In this document: piece after piece, positions 1 through 12,195 of the stretch | Position numbering within the stretch: the stretch's first letter is position 1 | Layout of the letters: every line of letters begins with the position of its first letter | NCBI GenBank assembly: GCA_030762935.1 | Contig: CM060897.1 | Location: 116,036,676 to 116,100,675, forward strand | DNA: 64,000 nucleotides | Direction of reading: 5' to 3' | Source: Hymenopus coronatus | Lineage: Eukaryota > Arthropoda > Insecta > Mantodea > Hymenopodidae | Notes under the pieces: model-generated | The model's input: the letters and a program-made list of their open reading frames with translations, nothing else | Databases searched by the model: none | What the model was told of the DNA's origin: nothing | Translations under genes and position numbers: made by a program

Positions 1-950
1 TCCAGATCTAAACCCAGGTTGTGCTTCTTAGAACCATTCCTTTTTTTTTTCTAACTCCTTCCGTATGTATTCTATAATTAATATTATATTATAATTATTG
101 TTGAAATTGTTGCTTTTGCTTTTGGAAAACAAGAATGATATAAGCCCAGCCTTATTCTCTTATTAGAAGAGAGGGAAAGAAAGAAAAAAAGAAGGAAGAA
201 AGTAAGAAAGAAATTAAAAGAGAAATAAAGGAGTGAAAGAAACTGAGAAAGAAAAAGACAAAAGTAAGAAGGAAATAAAGGGAGAGATATAAGTAAAGAA
301 ATAAAGAAAGAAATAGAGAGGTGCAGATATCATTGGTGCATTAAAGTAGTTGTTACATTCAGCCTGATATTCAAGCTAACACTTGTCAGTGGGTATTGAC
401 TGAGCGACCTTTGCTTTATCTCCTTGCTTATCAGCGGTGACGATGAGCGAGTCGCATTCATTGAGAGGGGTAAAACTAATGATGAGCAGAATCTAATGTT
501 TTCAACAATCGATAATTTTAAGAATCTAAACTTTCATTCGAGTACAAATTCTCGAAAACAACTATCACTCACTGTTTTCGTAAACAAATTTTTGGGTGGT
601 ACGTTATCATCACTCGAGAATGTTCTTCACTTTTCATTATGGTTTTTCTCGAATAAAACGTTCAGTTCAAATGATGGACGAAAAATACGACAAGAGTTAT
701 ACACTGACATTAGGTGCTAGGTTTCCCATTTTCTAAATACGCAGGAAGTGTTGGGTAACAAAGATAAACGTTAAAGAAACAGTATGTTAAAGTACAGCTG
801 TGCTAATCTTGTTTTGTTGACTCCTAAACAATTGACTGCAGCGCACAAGCTTAATTTGTTTTGCTCTGTATGTGGACGCTATGCTGCAGTGATTTTAAAG
901 CTAATCATGGCAGAAAAACATTTTATTTGAGCACATGTAAATGTTAGTTT
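1..950. other. Unique AT-rich sequence, no gene recognised
   Basis: A T-run near 49 and a purine tract at 157-330 are the only structures seen. A 98-codon open frame at 424-720 has no ATG at its start and resembles no family I know. Confidence 0.5.
157..330. repeat. GA-rich polypurine tract
   Basis: About 170 bases are almost purely purine on the + strand, built from irregular GAAAGAAA-like blocks. Such tracts can form triplex DNA and are slippage-prone; that is known of the class and not shown here. Confidence 0.8.
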
Positions 951-1226
951 GAGTTGGGGGGATTTTCCTGAAATTTTTCGTATCGCATCCGGAAAATAGT
1001 AAACATATATACCAAGTTTTTTAATTGTCGTGTTCGCACACATAGGGATACACGGACTCACGGACACACTGATATATGGACACACACAGTCTAAAAATAC
1101 ATTTGGGGGGGGGGGCATACAGGGGACCCTACAACGTCTATTTCCGGTGAAATCTCGGTATCGGATTTTTGGGTGCAATACAATACCTTCTCTATACACT
1201 ATGTATATAGTACTGTACAGAAAGTA
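951..1226 (+). repeat. XR1 fragment, tail third, forward
   Basis: Tail portion of the XR1 repeat: G-rich block, the TACCAAG motif, a CA-rich tract, the TTTCCGGTGAAATCTCGG block and the terminal hairpin ending AGAAAGT. A G10 run at 1107-1116 replaces the usual short spacer. Confidence 0.8.
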
Positions 1227-1237
1227 AAAACGAGAAA

Positions 1238-1852
1238 AAAATGATCTTATTACTCGCTTCCTTGTAAGTAGGAGGTAAATAAGGAAATGCACTAGGCGAT
1301 AGTTAAATGTTTTAAAAGCTGGCTTCTATGTGTTTGAAATTCCTTTGTTTGTATAGGCAGGAGTTGACAAATTCCTGTATGAGAAAAGTATAAGTATTTT
1401 AAAGCTGAAACCAATAACAAGAATATCTCAGAAAGGGTTAACTACACAGATGCATATAACATAAAGTCTGTGTTTTAACTAACGCTACAACTTTGTTAAG
1501 TAAGTTTTTGTCTATCTCTTACGGTTTACTAAACCGTATATAAGAAATCCAGAAAAATTCATCAAGAATAAGGTCTACAGAGGCAATTTCCAGAAAATTC
1601 AAGATATACATTTTATTTTTCATGTGCAAATATCTTTAATGTATGGTATTTTAATCAAAATCTTTAGCCATTTTTGAGAAAATCAAAATCTTCGAAAATC
1701 TTTCCATATAAAGGGTAGTTTGGTGTGCGGAGAATTTTGCTCAAAATCTTAGTGTCGTGTCCCTGGAAGATACTAAACTTAAATACGAAGTTTGGTATTT
1801 TCGTTTTTGAGTTATCGTGTTCACAGACACCCACACACATGCCTTTTTCTAA
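1238..1852 (+). repeat. XR1 fragment, forward, both ends missing
   Basis: Starts inside XR1 at the TCTTATTACTYGCTTCC motif and runs to the CA-rich tract, stopping before the tail. The next copy follows directly. Confidence 0.8.
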
Positions 1853-1855
1853 AAG

Positions 1856-2232
1856 TCTGACGTGTTGCATTCTCATAACTGACTCTACATCACTAAAACA
1901 AATTATTGTTAAAAAGCATATTCTTCTATCTACTTTGTGATAATCTAGATAAATATCAGCTGAAATTTTCTTAACTACTTGCTTCGTTGTATGTAGAAGG
2001 AAAATAAGAGAATACGCTAACCTAAAACTTAAACCAAAATCTTCGTGTCGCTTCCTTGGAATATACCAAACTTAAATACGAAATTTGGCATTTTACACAC
2101 ACGAACCGCTTTCCAAAAATGCTTTTTTTGATTATACGTGTATTTCCGGTAATATCTTGGTATCGAATTTTTGGTGGAATGCAATAACTTCTCTTTACAC
2201 TATGTACACAGTCCGTGTAGAGAAATTAAAAA
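1856..2232 (+). repeat. XR1, forward, large internal deletion
   Basis: Has the head (TCTGACGTGTTGC) and the tail hairpin (GTGTAGAGAAATT), but jumps near 2030 from the first 180 bases of XR1 straight to the block reading CTTCGTGTCGC. About half of the element is missing. Confidence 0.8.
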
Positions 2233-3000
2233 GTTTGGACACGCCAGCAATTGTAAATTATATTGTTACTTTTTGCGTAATTAACTGATTGTCATTATTA
2301 AGGAAGCTTCAGAAACACTTTAAAACCCTTCCGCAGAAAACCGATTTAATTCTTAAGTTCTACAAGAGAGACAAAGTAAAAGGTTAGAAAGTGATTTTCA
2401 AAGGGCCGTCTACATTAATGTTGACAAAACGTTCTTCTTCCCTAGAGCATTTTAAAAGGAAGTCGATGACGATTTTCAGCGACCTGGACGTTGTAATTAA
2501 CGGCACCGCGGCAGCAAAATTCCTCGCGAGAGCGATGGAGTGAGTCTTTCAGTTACGATGCCAAAAATTCATCTAACACGAAGTTACAAGGCTGCAGTCT
2601 ATGATTTATTCCTGCTTAGTGTCCGCCCCGAACACTTGCATTATTTACGGCGAGCGAATGTTTGTTTATGTACTTCCCTTTGCCAAGGAGCAACGATCCG
2701 CATCACATGATACAAAGAGATTTATGCGCTTGCGCTTGCGTCTTAAGAGGTCCTTTATATGTTTAAGAAAACAATACATTTTGTTACCTCCTTGGCTTGT
2801 TTAAGGCTTCTTGTTCTGTCCAAGAATTGGGTTTAAGTCCTATAGCTGGTTACGAAACCTCTTCTTTTGCCGTCCCACATTTGGTCTTCAGTAGGTTGAT
2901 GATAAAATATTTGCCTTAGCAGTCAACCAGACGGTACATCTTCAAGATTGTAGTGTACTGTTTTTAGTATCTGCTTATATCTTCTATTATTGCACTTTTA
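2233..3000. other. Unique sequence with a GC-richer patch, no gene recognised
   Basis: The 2455-2540 interval is richer in GC than its surroundings and has short open frames on the + strand. None matches a protein family I recognise. It could be part of an old mobile element. Confidence 0.4.
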
Positions 3001-3002
3001 CT

Positions 3003-3079
3003 AATTTCTCTACCACGTATATTATACATAGAATCCGATAACAAGATTTCACCAGAAATATGTGTTTTTGAGACCCCTG

Positions 3080-3128
<49 letters not shown>

Positions 3129-3268
3129 AAAAAAATATCCATTTATGTGCGTTGAGGGAGGAGGAACCTAGTTCAAAAACAAAAATTCCGTTAAACATCA
3201 AACTTGGTATTTAAGTTTCAGTATCTTCCAAGTATTTTTCTTCGAAAATGTTGATTTTTAAAAAAAAA
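3003..3268 (-). repeat. XR1 fragment, reverse, tail part with expanded A-run
   Basis: Tail end read on the minus strand, with the usual internal A-run expanded to 43 As (3084-3126). It stops near the TCGAAAATGTTGATTTT block and abuts a forward copy. Confidence 0.75.
3084..3126. repeat. Poly(A) tract of 43 bases
   Basis: An uninterrupted run of 43 As. It lies where other XR1 copies carry AAAAAAAGCATTTTT, so it is an expansion inside the repeat and not a retroposon tail. Confidence 0.9.
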
Positions 3269-3279
3269 AAAAAAAAAAA

Positions 3280-4134
3280 CCGAAGCGCTCCATTCACTTG
3301 GCTTTCTCTGCATCTCTGTATTGTTGTTAATAAGCTTATTCATATTTCTATTTAAAGCTAAAACACTAGCAGAAACAATCTTATTATTAGTTTCTTTACA
3401 ACTAGAAGCGAAATAAGGCAATACACTAGGCTAAACCGACAGTCAAATGTGTTACAATGTGGTAACACATTGTAACACATCCGTTTCTTTGCGTGGCCAG
3501 GAGCTAACAAGTTCCTGTATGCGAAAAGTTTAAATATTTAAAAGCTGAAATCAATAACAAGGAATATCTCGGAAACGGCCAACTCCATGAAAAAAATGTA
3601 CACGCCATAAAGTGTATGTTTTATCGTGATTTACATATTCTGTGTAGTAAGTTTTTGTCTATCTCTTACGGTTTACCAGCTATTCAAAAATCATCCAGAA
3701 TAAACATGTCTTTAGGGGCTATTCCCAGAAAATTCAAGATGTACACTCTAATTGTCATGTAAATATATCTAATATACGGCATTTTAATTAAAATCGTGAT
3801 AGCCATTTTTGAGAAAATCAAAATTTTTGAAGTGTTGTCCATGTAAGAGGTAGTTTACGGAGTGGGAATTTTTCTCAAAATCTTCGTGTTGCATCCCTGG
3901 AAGATACTAATTTTAAATACCAAGTTTGGTATTTTAACAACTTTTCGTTTTTGAGTATTCGTGTTCACGGTCACATACATACACTCATACACACACGGAT
4001 CTTTTTCTGAAAATACTTTTTATTTATACAGGCACCGTAAAATGTCTATTTTCGGTAAAATCTTAGCATCGAATTATTGGGTAGTATGCAATACCTTCTC
4101 TATACACTACGTACGTAGTACGTGAAGAGAAAGT
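3280..4134 (+). repeat. XR1, nearly full length, forward
   Basis: Runs from a mutated head (CTCCATTCACTTGGC) to the tail hairpin (CACTACGTACGTAGTACGTG). It is about 855 bases, close to the best-bounded copies. Confidence 0.85.
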
Positions 4135-4149
4135 ATAAATGTTTTGTTT

Positions 4150-4268
4150 TTTTCTGGATTCAGGAAGACCCAAAACATGTATTTTCGGTAAAATGTCAAC
4201 ATCGAATTTTTGGGTGCATTACAATACCTTCTCCCTGCACTATGTACATAATACGTATAGAGAAAATA
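4150..4268 (+). repeat. XR1 tail fragment, forward
   Basis: A second copy of the last 120 bases of XR1 follows the previous tail directly, giving two tails in tandem. Confidence 0.8.
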
Positions 4269-4269
4269 A

Positions 4270-4795
4270 TGACTCTAATGATTTTGATTAAAAATCGGAT
4301 ATTAAAGATGTGTACATCACAAACAAAACGTATATTTTTCAGTTTCCTGGAACAACTCTTAAAGAGCTCTTCATTTTGAATGAATTTTGTTGAAATTTTC
4401 ATAACTGGTAACAAATAGAGGAAACTTCTACACAAGAAGTGTAGATTTCGTTAAGCACACAATTTATGTCATATACATTTTTATGGAACTGAACATTTTT
4501 GAAATGCCTCTTGTTATTGGTTTCATTTTTAAAATGTTCTCATGATGGAATTTGCCTACTCTAATCATGCAAAGAAATATATGTCAATCACATGACAGCC
4601 CTCCCTTAAAATTTTTGATTATGACCTTTGCTAGAGTATTTCCTTATTTTCTTTTTATTTGCAAGGAAGCAAGTAATAAGACAATTTCTTCTAGCTTTTA
4701 TTTCGGTTAGAATAACATAGAAGAACCACTTTTTTCAACATTAATTGGTTAAGAGATGTAAAGAAACTCACGAGAATAGACACATTAGTTTTTCA
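4270..4795 (-). repeat. XR1 fragment, reverse, head two-thirds
   Basis: Runs on the minus strand from the ATTTTGATTAAAAT block to the head, ending in a decayed GAGATGTAAAGAAACTCACG. Confidence 0.8.
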
Positions 4796-4955
4796 GAAAC
4801 AGGTTCGCGTGTCTGTGTAAACCATAACTCAAAAACGAAAATTCGATTAATTACCAAACTTGGTATTTAATTTTATTTCATAATCTTCCAAGGATGTTGC
4901 ACGAATATTTTCAGGAGAATATCCTTACCCCAAACTTTCCTTTACATTAGGGGGC
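4796..4955 (-). repeat. XR1 fragment, reverse, middle
   Basis: Contains the GTGTCTGTG tract, ACTCAAAAACGAAAA, the ACCAAACTTGGTATTTAA palindrome and the CCTTTACAT block. Confidence 0.75.
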
Positions 4956-5885
4956 CCCAAAGTCTACGTCACCAGAGATACTGTACCGCACTACACAGGT
5001 TATGGGGGCAGTTGCAGTAGGATACAAGCACAGTTCTGCACTGTAAGTACCCGCTACAGGTCACAGTGAAGAATGCATTTGGTAGAGAAATCATGACACA
5101 AGAATACTCAAATTTATTTCACTGCGCACATAGATTTGCATCTGGTATCCGTGATTGTGAGCCGATTTTGCTGTTTTTAATTTAGAACATTTTTTCAGTT
5201 TCTAGAGTTGTATTGCAGGGTTGTAAAGCACGCTCCATCCCTATAGTATGACTATGAATTATACACTTTTATTCGTTATCACATTTCTACACACCTAAGA
5301 AAATATTGAGCACCCATTTACAGTAACTTCTAAAGTATATTTAGAACTCGATGAATTTATTTAACTACAGTTAACTGAATCGTACAGGAAATGTACTTTC
5401 TATTAATTCAACTACAATGTTTATTTAAATTTTTATACAGTTCATAATGTATTTAGTTAAAAAAGGAGGGAAAATAATCATTATTTCTATTTCATAAGTA
5501 TAAAACGAGTGTAATAACCTCAAATATAATGTTTGTTTCCAGTTTATGTATTAGTTACTAAAAGCTGTAATAAAATAACTGTCCCCTATTTCTATCGTTA
5601 CTATCAATATTCGTACAGTGGATGTAGGCACAGTCGGCTATATCATAATTTAGTAGACAGTAAAGAAAGAAAAAATAGCATTTGGTAAATACACATGGTC
5701 GAATACGTCATCTACCATTTAAGATCTTATGTAAGTATTACAATCATAACCTGATAAAATCTCCCTTCCTATATATTATAAATTATTAATAGTTTATTTA
5801 CCTGAATTGTCTTCTCAAATACAACTCGTGTTTTCATCCCTTAGGAAAATAAACTCGTAGTATTGCTTATGGCAATCACATTGAT
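4956..5885. other. Unique AT-rich sequence, no gene recognised
   Basis: No repeat family or convincing open frame. A short GC-richer stretch (4960-5060) ends at a GTAAGT that would fit a splice donor, but no reading frame there could be identified. Confidence 0.4.
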
Positions 5886-5887
5886 AT

Positions 5888-6022
5888 AGTTTTTAAAACA
5901 TTTGACTATCGCATTAATCTAACGTATTCCCTTAGCATGAAGTAGAGAGAAAAATAAACTTTTCAAAGAAGTTGCAGGGCAGGTGGAGAAAGTCATGTGA
6001 TTGGGGCAAATCAGAGTTTTTA
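5888..6022 (-). repeat. XR1 head fragment, reverse
   Basis: Shows AAAACATTTGACTATCGC, GCATGAAGTAGAGAG and GTGGAGAAAGTCATGTGATTG, the reverse complement of the XR1 head, with an internal gap. Confidence 0.65.
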
Positions 6023-6546
6023 AAATAGGTCACATTAATGGCAATCAGCCTATATATTTTATTATCATGGGAAAATTTTAAATTTGCGTATAATTAAAGG
6101 TTTTAAGCATTTTTATTAATGTTATGATAGTATGATGTTTATTGTATGTATTTAATGACAAATAGAGTCAACCACTGATCAAATGACTGGTATCCCTGGT
6201 TTATTGTCTGCCAGGAGTATGGGAGTGTTACGGAGTTCTTTATCCTCCGTGCGGCTAATGTTGATTTAGATACTAGTTTTCCCTATTACGTGAACCATTC
6301 ATTTTCATCTGCCGCATCACGTTTGTCGTTGCTCAGTTCTCCGTTACACGCACTCCCCGCTTGCACCTGTGAATATAATTAATAATTACTGCACAGTCAA
6401 AAGAGCAGCTTCTAATTAATTATCCCATGTAATTAACAATCATTTTGGCTGCACGAACATATCGTAGGATAATCGTGTAATGGTTTTGGTTCTAAGAACC
6501 TGGAGTTATTCATCATTTTTACACTCTCTAGCCCGTATGTACACTT
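6023..6546. other. Unique sequence, no gene recognised
   Basis: AT-rich with a GC-richer block at 6190-6370. Nothing identifiable on either strand. Confidence 0.4.
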
Positions 6547-7319
6547 GTATAGTGGATATCTATACTGAGATTTCACCAGAAAAATATGTTTTGAGGTCTT
6601 CTAAATCCGAAAATGCAGTTTTAGAAAAAGGTCCCTTTGTGAGTGTGTATGTCTGTGAGCAACATAGCTCAAAAACGAAAACTCCGTTAAATAACAAATT
6701 TGGTATTTAAATTCAGTATCTTGCAAGGATGAGACACGAAGATTTTCAAGAAAATCCTAAACTACCCTTTACATGGAAAAATTTTTGAAAATTGTTATTT
6801 CCTCAAAAATGGATCTAACGATTTTATTAAAATATCGTATATTAAAGAGATTTACATGACAAATAAAATGTATATTTTGAAATTTCTCGGAATAGCCTAT
6901 GAAGATATCTTTATTCTGGATGTATTTACGGAATTTTGCATAACTGGTAAACCGTAAAAAAATAGGCAAAAACTTGCTGAGTAGAAAATGCACATCTCGT
7001 TAAAACACACAACTTATGTTATATAAATTTTTTTCGTAGAGTTGATCGTCTTTTAGATATTTCTTATTATTGGTTTCAGTTTTATACTTTTCTCATATGG
7101 GAATTTGTCAAATCCCGACCATACAAAGAAAGGTACTTCAACTACATAACAACCAGCTTTAGACTATCGCTTTAGGCTATGCTACTCCCTTATTTCTCTT
7201 CTATTTAAATGAAAACAAGTAGTAAAACCATTTCTGCATGAAGTAAATATAAGAATAAGTTTTTTTAACAATAATTTGTAGCAGAGATGTAGAGAAAGTC
7301 ATGTGAATGGAACATATCA
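6547..7319 (-). repeat. XR1, nearly full length, reverse
   Basis: Runs from a degraded tail (TACTGAGATTTCACCAG) to the head (GAGAAAGTCATGTGAATGGA). The hairpin itself is lost. Confidence 0.85.
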
Positions 7320-7394
7320 TATTTTTCTTTTAGTTTTGTTCTCTGAACTGTAATATCGATTCAAGCATATATACGAACTTCAGCTTGGAGACAG

Positions 7395-8090
7395 TCAATA
7401 TTGTTAAAAAGTTTATTCTTCTATTTACATCATGTTATTTGCCATAAAAATTAGCAAAATGTTTTCTTGTAAATAGAAGGGTGATAATGGAATACACTAA
7501 GCTAAAAGAGAAGCATATCTTTTAAAAACTGGTTGCCATGCAGATGAAATCAATTTCTTTGTATTTCCAGGAGCTGACTAACTCTCGAATGTGAAAAGTT
7601 TAAGTATTTCAAAACTAAAACTAATAACAAATAATACCTCAGAAATGGTCAATGGCACGAAAAACTGTATATGACATGAATTGTGTATTTAAATGAGATC
7701 CACATTTTTGTGTAGCAAGTTTGTATTCTATTTCCTACGGTTTACTAGTTATGAAGAATGCAGCAAAATTCATCCAGAATAAATAGGTCTTCAGAGGCTA
7801 TTCCTAGAAAACACCAGCTATATATTTTATTTGTCGTATAAATATCCTTAGTACACGGTGCTTTAGTTCAAAATCTTTTAGAGTCATTTTTCAGAAAATC
7901 TAAATTTTCGAAAATTTTTCCATTTAAAGGGTATGTCTGGGGTTGTAGGATTGTCCTCAAAATCTTCGTGTCGCATCTTTGGAAAATATTAAACTTATAT
8001 ACCAAATTTGGTATTTTACCGAATTTTCTTTTTTGAGTTATGGTGTTCAAAGACACACGGACATACACAAGGACCTTCTTCTAAAAATGC
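7395..8090 (+). repeat. XR1 fragment, forward, tail missing
   Basis: Runs from the AATATTGTTAAAAAG block to the CA-rich tract and AAAAATGCA, where a reverse copy begins. Confidence 0.8.
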
Positions 8091-8095
8091 ATTTT

Positions 8096-8955
8096 ACTTT
8101 CTATACACATACTATGCACATAATGTATAGAGAAGGTATTGCATTCCACCCAAAAACTCAATACGGGGATTTCATCGGAAGTACACATTTTAGGGTCCCC
8201 TGTATAAAAAAAAAACTATTTTTAGAAAAAGGTCCGTGGGTGTGTCCATGTGTCCATGAACATGATACTCAAAAAGGAAAAGTCAGTAAAATTCCAAACT
8301 TGGTATTTAGTTTAATATCTTCCTGGGATGCCACATAAAGATTTTGCGAAATGTTCCCCACCGCAAACTACCCTTTATATGGAAACAATTTCGAATATTT
8401 TGATTTTTTTTTAAAATGGCTCTAACGATTTTCATTAAAATATTTTATAATAGAAATATTTATATGGCAAATAAAATTTACGTTTTGAATTTTCTGGGAA
8501 TAGCCTCTAAAGGCTTCTTTATTCTAAATGAGTTTTTCTGAATTTTGTGTACCTGGTAAACCGTAAGAAATAGACAAAAACTTAAAGCAAAAACTATTTA
8601 GGTCACGTTAAAGCAAACAATTTATGTTATGTATATTTTTTTCGTTAAAATGACCATTTTTGATATATTATTTGTTATTTTTTCATATTGTAAATATTTC
8701 TAACTTTTCTCATATGGAAAGCTGTAAATTCCTGGCCCTGCATAGAAACTGATTTCAAACACATGGCAAGCAGGTTTTAATAGATTTTACTATCGTTTTT
8801 GCCTAGTGTATTCCCTTATTTTTCTTACACAAGTAATTAAGACATTTCTGCTAATATTTATCTCAATTATCATAAAGTAGAAAGAAGAGTACACCTTTTA
8901 ACAATAATTTGTTACAGGGATGTATTGAAATTCATGTAAATGGAACAAATTCACA
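8096..8955 (-). repeat. XR1, full length, reverse
   Basis: Starts ACTTTCTATACACATACTATG at the hairpin end after a TTTT and ends at a decayed head near AATTCACAC. About 860 bases. Confidence 0.85.
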
Positions 8956-8959
8956 CTTT

Positions 8960-9075
8960 TTGGATAAAGGGGACCCTAAAACGTCCATTTCCGGTGACAT
9001 CTCGGTATCGAATTTTTTGATGAAATGCAATACCTTCTCTATACACTATTTACATTGTACGTGTAGAGAAATTAA
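8960..9075 (+). repeat. XR1 tail fragment, forward
   Basis: GGGGACCCTAAAACG, TTTCCGGTGA and the terminal hairpin ending GTGTAGAGAAATT. Confidence 0.8.
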
Positions 9076-9184
9076 AAATGAAACTTATGTATTTTCACAT
9101 ATCTATATAATACCAGAACAATTGTATATATTATGTATAGTAAAATTATCTTTTAACTTCTATTTTCGTAATTTTCTCTACCTG

Positions 9185-10009
9185 TTCTGCAACAAGCTAT
9201 TATTACTCGTATAAAAGATTATTAATTATCTAAACCGTGCTAATCGAGATCAACATTAACAGAAATTGTCTAATTACTTTCTCCCTTGTAAGTAGAGGGC
9301 AAATTACAGTTATTTCTGTGTGAAAAAATTTAAATTTGGTATTCTTTGCCTGGCTAGGAACGAAACAAGAGAGCTATGAAGGAAAATATGACTTCTCGTT
9401 CCATAAAATAGTTTAACGTTTAAGCCAATAGAAAGGGATATCTTTGAAACGTTACCTCTACAAATGAAGCGTATCAATAAATTGTGTGTATCAAGGAGAT
9501 TTATAATTTTTGTGTAATGCATACGTTTTTCTTTATCTCCTACGGTTTACCAGATACAAACTTGTCATCCAGAATGAAGATACTTTCAGAGGCTATTCTT
9601 AGAAAATTCTAGATACAAATTTCATTTTTTCGTGAAATTGTCCTAAATATATGGTATTTTAATCAAAATCGTAAATCCTTTTTTGAGATAAGCAAACATT
9701 CTTAAAAATGTTCCATGTAAAGGTTGATGGGGTAGGCAAACGATCCTGAAAATTTTCGTGTTGAATCCTTAGAACATATTGAACTTAAATACCAACTTTG
9801 GTATTAAACTTTTTTAGCTATCCTTCAGACACACATTAACACAAACATAGACACACAAACACACACACGGATATTTTTATAAAATGTTTTGTTTTTATTA
9901 TGAGGTCTGAAAACGTGAATTTCTGTTAAAATACCAGTATCGAAATTTTGGGTGGAATACAATACATTCTCTATCTACTATGTACATTGTATATACGTGC
10001 TAGAGAAAG
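9185..10009 (+). repeat. XR1, forward, 'GCTAGAGAAAG' variant
   Basis: Near full length. Its tail reads GTACATTGTATATACGTGCTAGAGAAAG and its head side contains GGCTAGGAACGAAAC. Both traits recur in the copy at 54827-55611, which suggests a subfamily. Confidence 0.8.
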
Positions 10010-10179
10010 AAAGAAACTGTAGATGGCATTTTAGAAATGAAAGAGGGTTTTTATTGATTTCTGTATGTATTACAAAGTGTAAAAAGGTGAATTATTTGCG
10101 CATATTTTAACAGAGGTAATACTATCGTAAATGCACGTTGGGGACCCCAGAATAGATAAAAACATCTGACGCACCTCCT

Positions 10180-10350
10180 TCATATGGATTTCTCTACCTA
10201 TGCTGCAGCAATTTATTCTAAAAACTCTTATACTTCTATTCACCTCGTGTTTGTTAAGGTAAGCATTAGCAGAAATGGTTAATTAATGATCAAATTAAAG
10301 ATTTTATTACGATATTATTTCCTTGTACAAGGGAAATGTGGAAATACATA
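10180..10350 (+). repeat. XR1 head fragment, forward
   Basis: ATTTCTCTACCTATGCTGCAGC through AGCATTAGCAGAAATGG to TTATTTCCTTGTAC. Only the head side remains. Confidence 0.65.
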
Positions 10351-10679
10351 ATGGGGTATATAAACACCTGGCTATTTTCCAACTAATCGGAGCAGTGTGT
10401 GATTGGTCGAGGATATATTTCAATCATATTGTAACGTAAACTATAGTATGGGACATTGCTCATTGATTTACTTTTCGGTTTGTTTTAGCTTTGTAACACA
10501 ACTTATGGTTGTGGTTATGGTCTGACAGTGAACTGCTTCCAGTTCAGCTGCTTGGAGTTTTGACGTATACGAGAGCGACTCTCATAGAAATCTTTATCAG
10601 AACAAATTTAGTGTGCACAGAACCTTCTTTATTCCATGTTCTAGCCCACAATAACATATTCCTAAAGAGAGAGTTGCGT
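10351..10679. other. Unique sequence, no gene recognised
   Basis: No motif, repeat or open frame that I can identify. Confidence 0.4.
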
Positions 10680-11055
10680 TCATTTAAATGTACCGGAAAT
10701 CTTCTTAAAACACATAATTTATGTAGTATACATTTGTTTTGTGGAGTTCACTCTTTTCTAGATATTTCTTATTATTGGTTTCAGTTTTAAACTACTTAAA
10801 ACCTTTCTTATACGGGAATTTGTCAACTTCTGTGACACAAAGAAACGGATTTTAATCCCTTAGAAATCACATTTAAAATAATTTGACTTTCGGTTTAGGT
10901 AGTGTATTCCCTTAATTCCCTTCTACTTATTGAACTAAATAATAAGACCGTTTCTGCTAGTGTATTTCTCGATTAGCATGCAGTAGATAGAAGAATAAGC
11001 TTATTAACAATAATTTGTTAAATGTAGAACCATTTTATTAGAACATATCAGATTG
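10680..11055 (-). repeat. XR1 head half, reverse
   Basis: AAAACACATAATTTATG through TTGGTTTCAGTTTTAA to a worn head ending ACATATCAGA. Confidence 0.8.
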
Positions 11056-11181
11056 TTTACTTAGAATTCCTTTTGGATATACTTTGTACCAGATTCACTA
11101 ATAATTATCAACTTTTACCTTCATTCCTCTCTACGGAATGAAATCTTATATTTAGTTACCTAGTATCTACGGAGGTCAATC

Positions 11182-11480
11182 TGGAATATATATAAGTAGG
11201 GCTCTGGCCGAGCGTAAACATCAGACGCTCTATTGTCATATAATCGGAATCTTCTGAAAATTTCTCTCCTCCACGTTTCCAAAAATATCGTCCAGAATAT
11301 TCTAGACTTTCGCGGCTTTATAAGTCAAAGTGTTAGCGAGTGAACTGACTGAGAGAGAGGGAGAGTGTGAGAGTGAGATTGAGTGAGTGGGTGAGAGAGC
11401 TAGTGCGCTTCTCATACGACATCAAGGTTGTCTTGTGGGGTCAGTTGTGACTTAGAGTAAGTGCTGCTTCTGTAATAGGC
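11182..11480 (+). promoter_or_regulatory. Possible LTR-type promoter: heat-shock-element-like motif, TATA box, GA/GTGA leader
   Basis: AGAATATTCTAGA at 11294-11306 is an inverted nGAAn/nTTCn arrangement like a heat-shock element. TTTATAAG follows at 11317-11324, then a leader of GAGTGAGAGAG-type repeats from about 11337 to 11400. A second TATA-like stretch, TATATATAAG, ends at 11196. This order (HSE-like motif, TATA, GAGTGAG leader) is what I recall of some insect Ty3/gypsy LTRs, so a solo or broken LTR is likelier than a host promoter. No LTR ends or target duplication were found. Inference only. Confidence 0.3.
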
Positions 11481-11941
11481 TAAAGACGTCTTGTGCTCAA
11501 CTCCCCAGCAAGTGAATCAGCTGTATTTCATTAGGCGGCTATATCACAAGAAAAGTGACGTCATAGTTAACTTGAACTAAATCTGTTACGTACAGAAAAT
11601 CTTTGGAAGAGTTGAAAATGTGTTGAAGGGCTCAGTGTACATCCACAAGATTACTTCTTAGGACAGAAGTAGCCTTTTAAAGGGTTCTCCGAACTCAGAA
11701 ACGTGGTGTAGGCTGGGTGACGACTGGTGTCATAAAGTTGTTGATAGACCAGAAAACTCTTAACCCCATTAGTGAGATGACAATGATATTTTAATAAAGT
11801 GCCGGTTAAAACTGAACAAAGTTTAAATATATTCGTACAACCAACTCTCAAACACGCCGTATTTGTACTGTGCGCACGGTGCTGATGGTTAGTGGTCTGT
11901 GCAGACGAGGTATACACCTATGAGTCAATCACCACTTCATG
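11481..11941. other. Unique sequence, possible rest of LTR-like element
   Basis: No gag, pol or tRNA-primer-binding signal was found downstream of the LTR-like promoter. The open frame on the minus strand at 11651-11917 matches no family I recognise. Confidence 0.35.
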
Positions 11942-11953
11942 TTAAAAAAAAAA

Positions 11954-12195
11954 CAAGAGTTTTATTTATGAGCGCTCTTTAACTGCTGTAGTTCTCAGCG
12001 TCCCATTCAATACTGGGTGTGAAAAATCTCTTAATTTTGCTCAGAGACCTCTTTTATCAGACTACAACACAGGACCAACGGCTTTACTTCCCTTCCGAAG
12101 AAGCCATGCTAAGGATTTTTACGCATGAAAAACCCCATCGTCCTCCACCAAGTTTGAACCCGCGATTTTGGGTATATGAGTAATGTGTAGTTGCG
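11954..12195 (-). mobile_element. tRNA-derived SINE, family S1, copy 1
   Basis: On the minus strand a B-box-like GCGGGTTCAAAC is followed by a body containing CATGGCTTCTTCGGAAGGG, GTTGGTCCTGTG, GTCTCTGAGCAAAATTAAG and CAGTATTGAATGGGACG, ending AAATAAAACT. The body aligns by eye with the + strand copy at 22807-23085. The A-box side is degraded. SINEs are transcribed by RNA polymerase III and mobilised by a partner LINE; that is known of the class. Confidence 0.75.

Noticed and set aside
424..720. 98-codon open frame in unique sequence
   Set aside because: Starts at a TTG, has no recognisable domain, and no splice or promoter context.
3084..3126. Poly(A) as the tail of a retroposed gene
   Set aside because: It lies inside an XR1 copy where an A-run is normal, with XR1 sequence on both sides.
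4956..5045. Host exon with a GTAAGT donor and short blocks like TVPHYTGYGG
   Set aside because: Too short, frame not sustained, and resemblance to any family is too weak to support.
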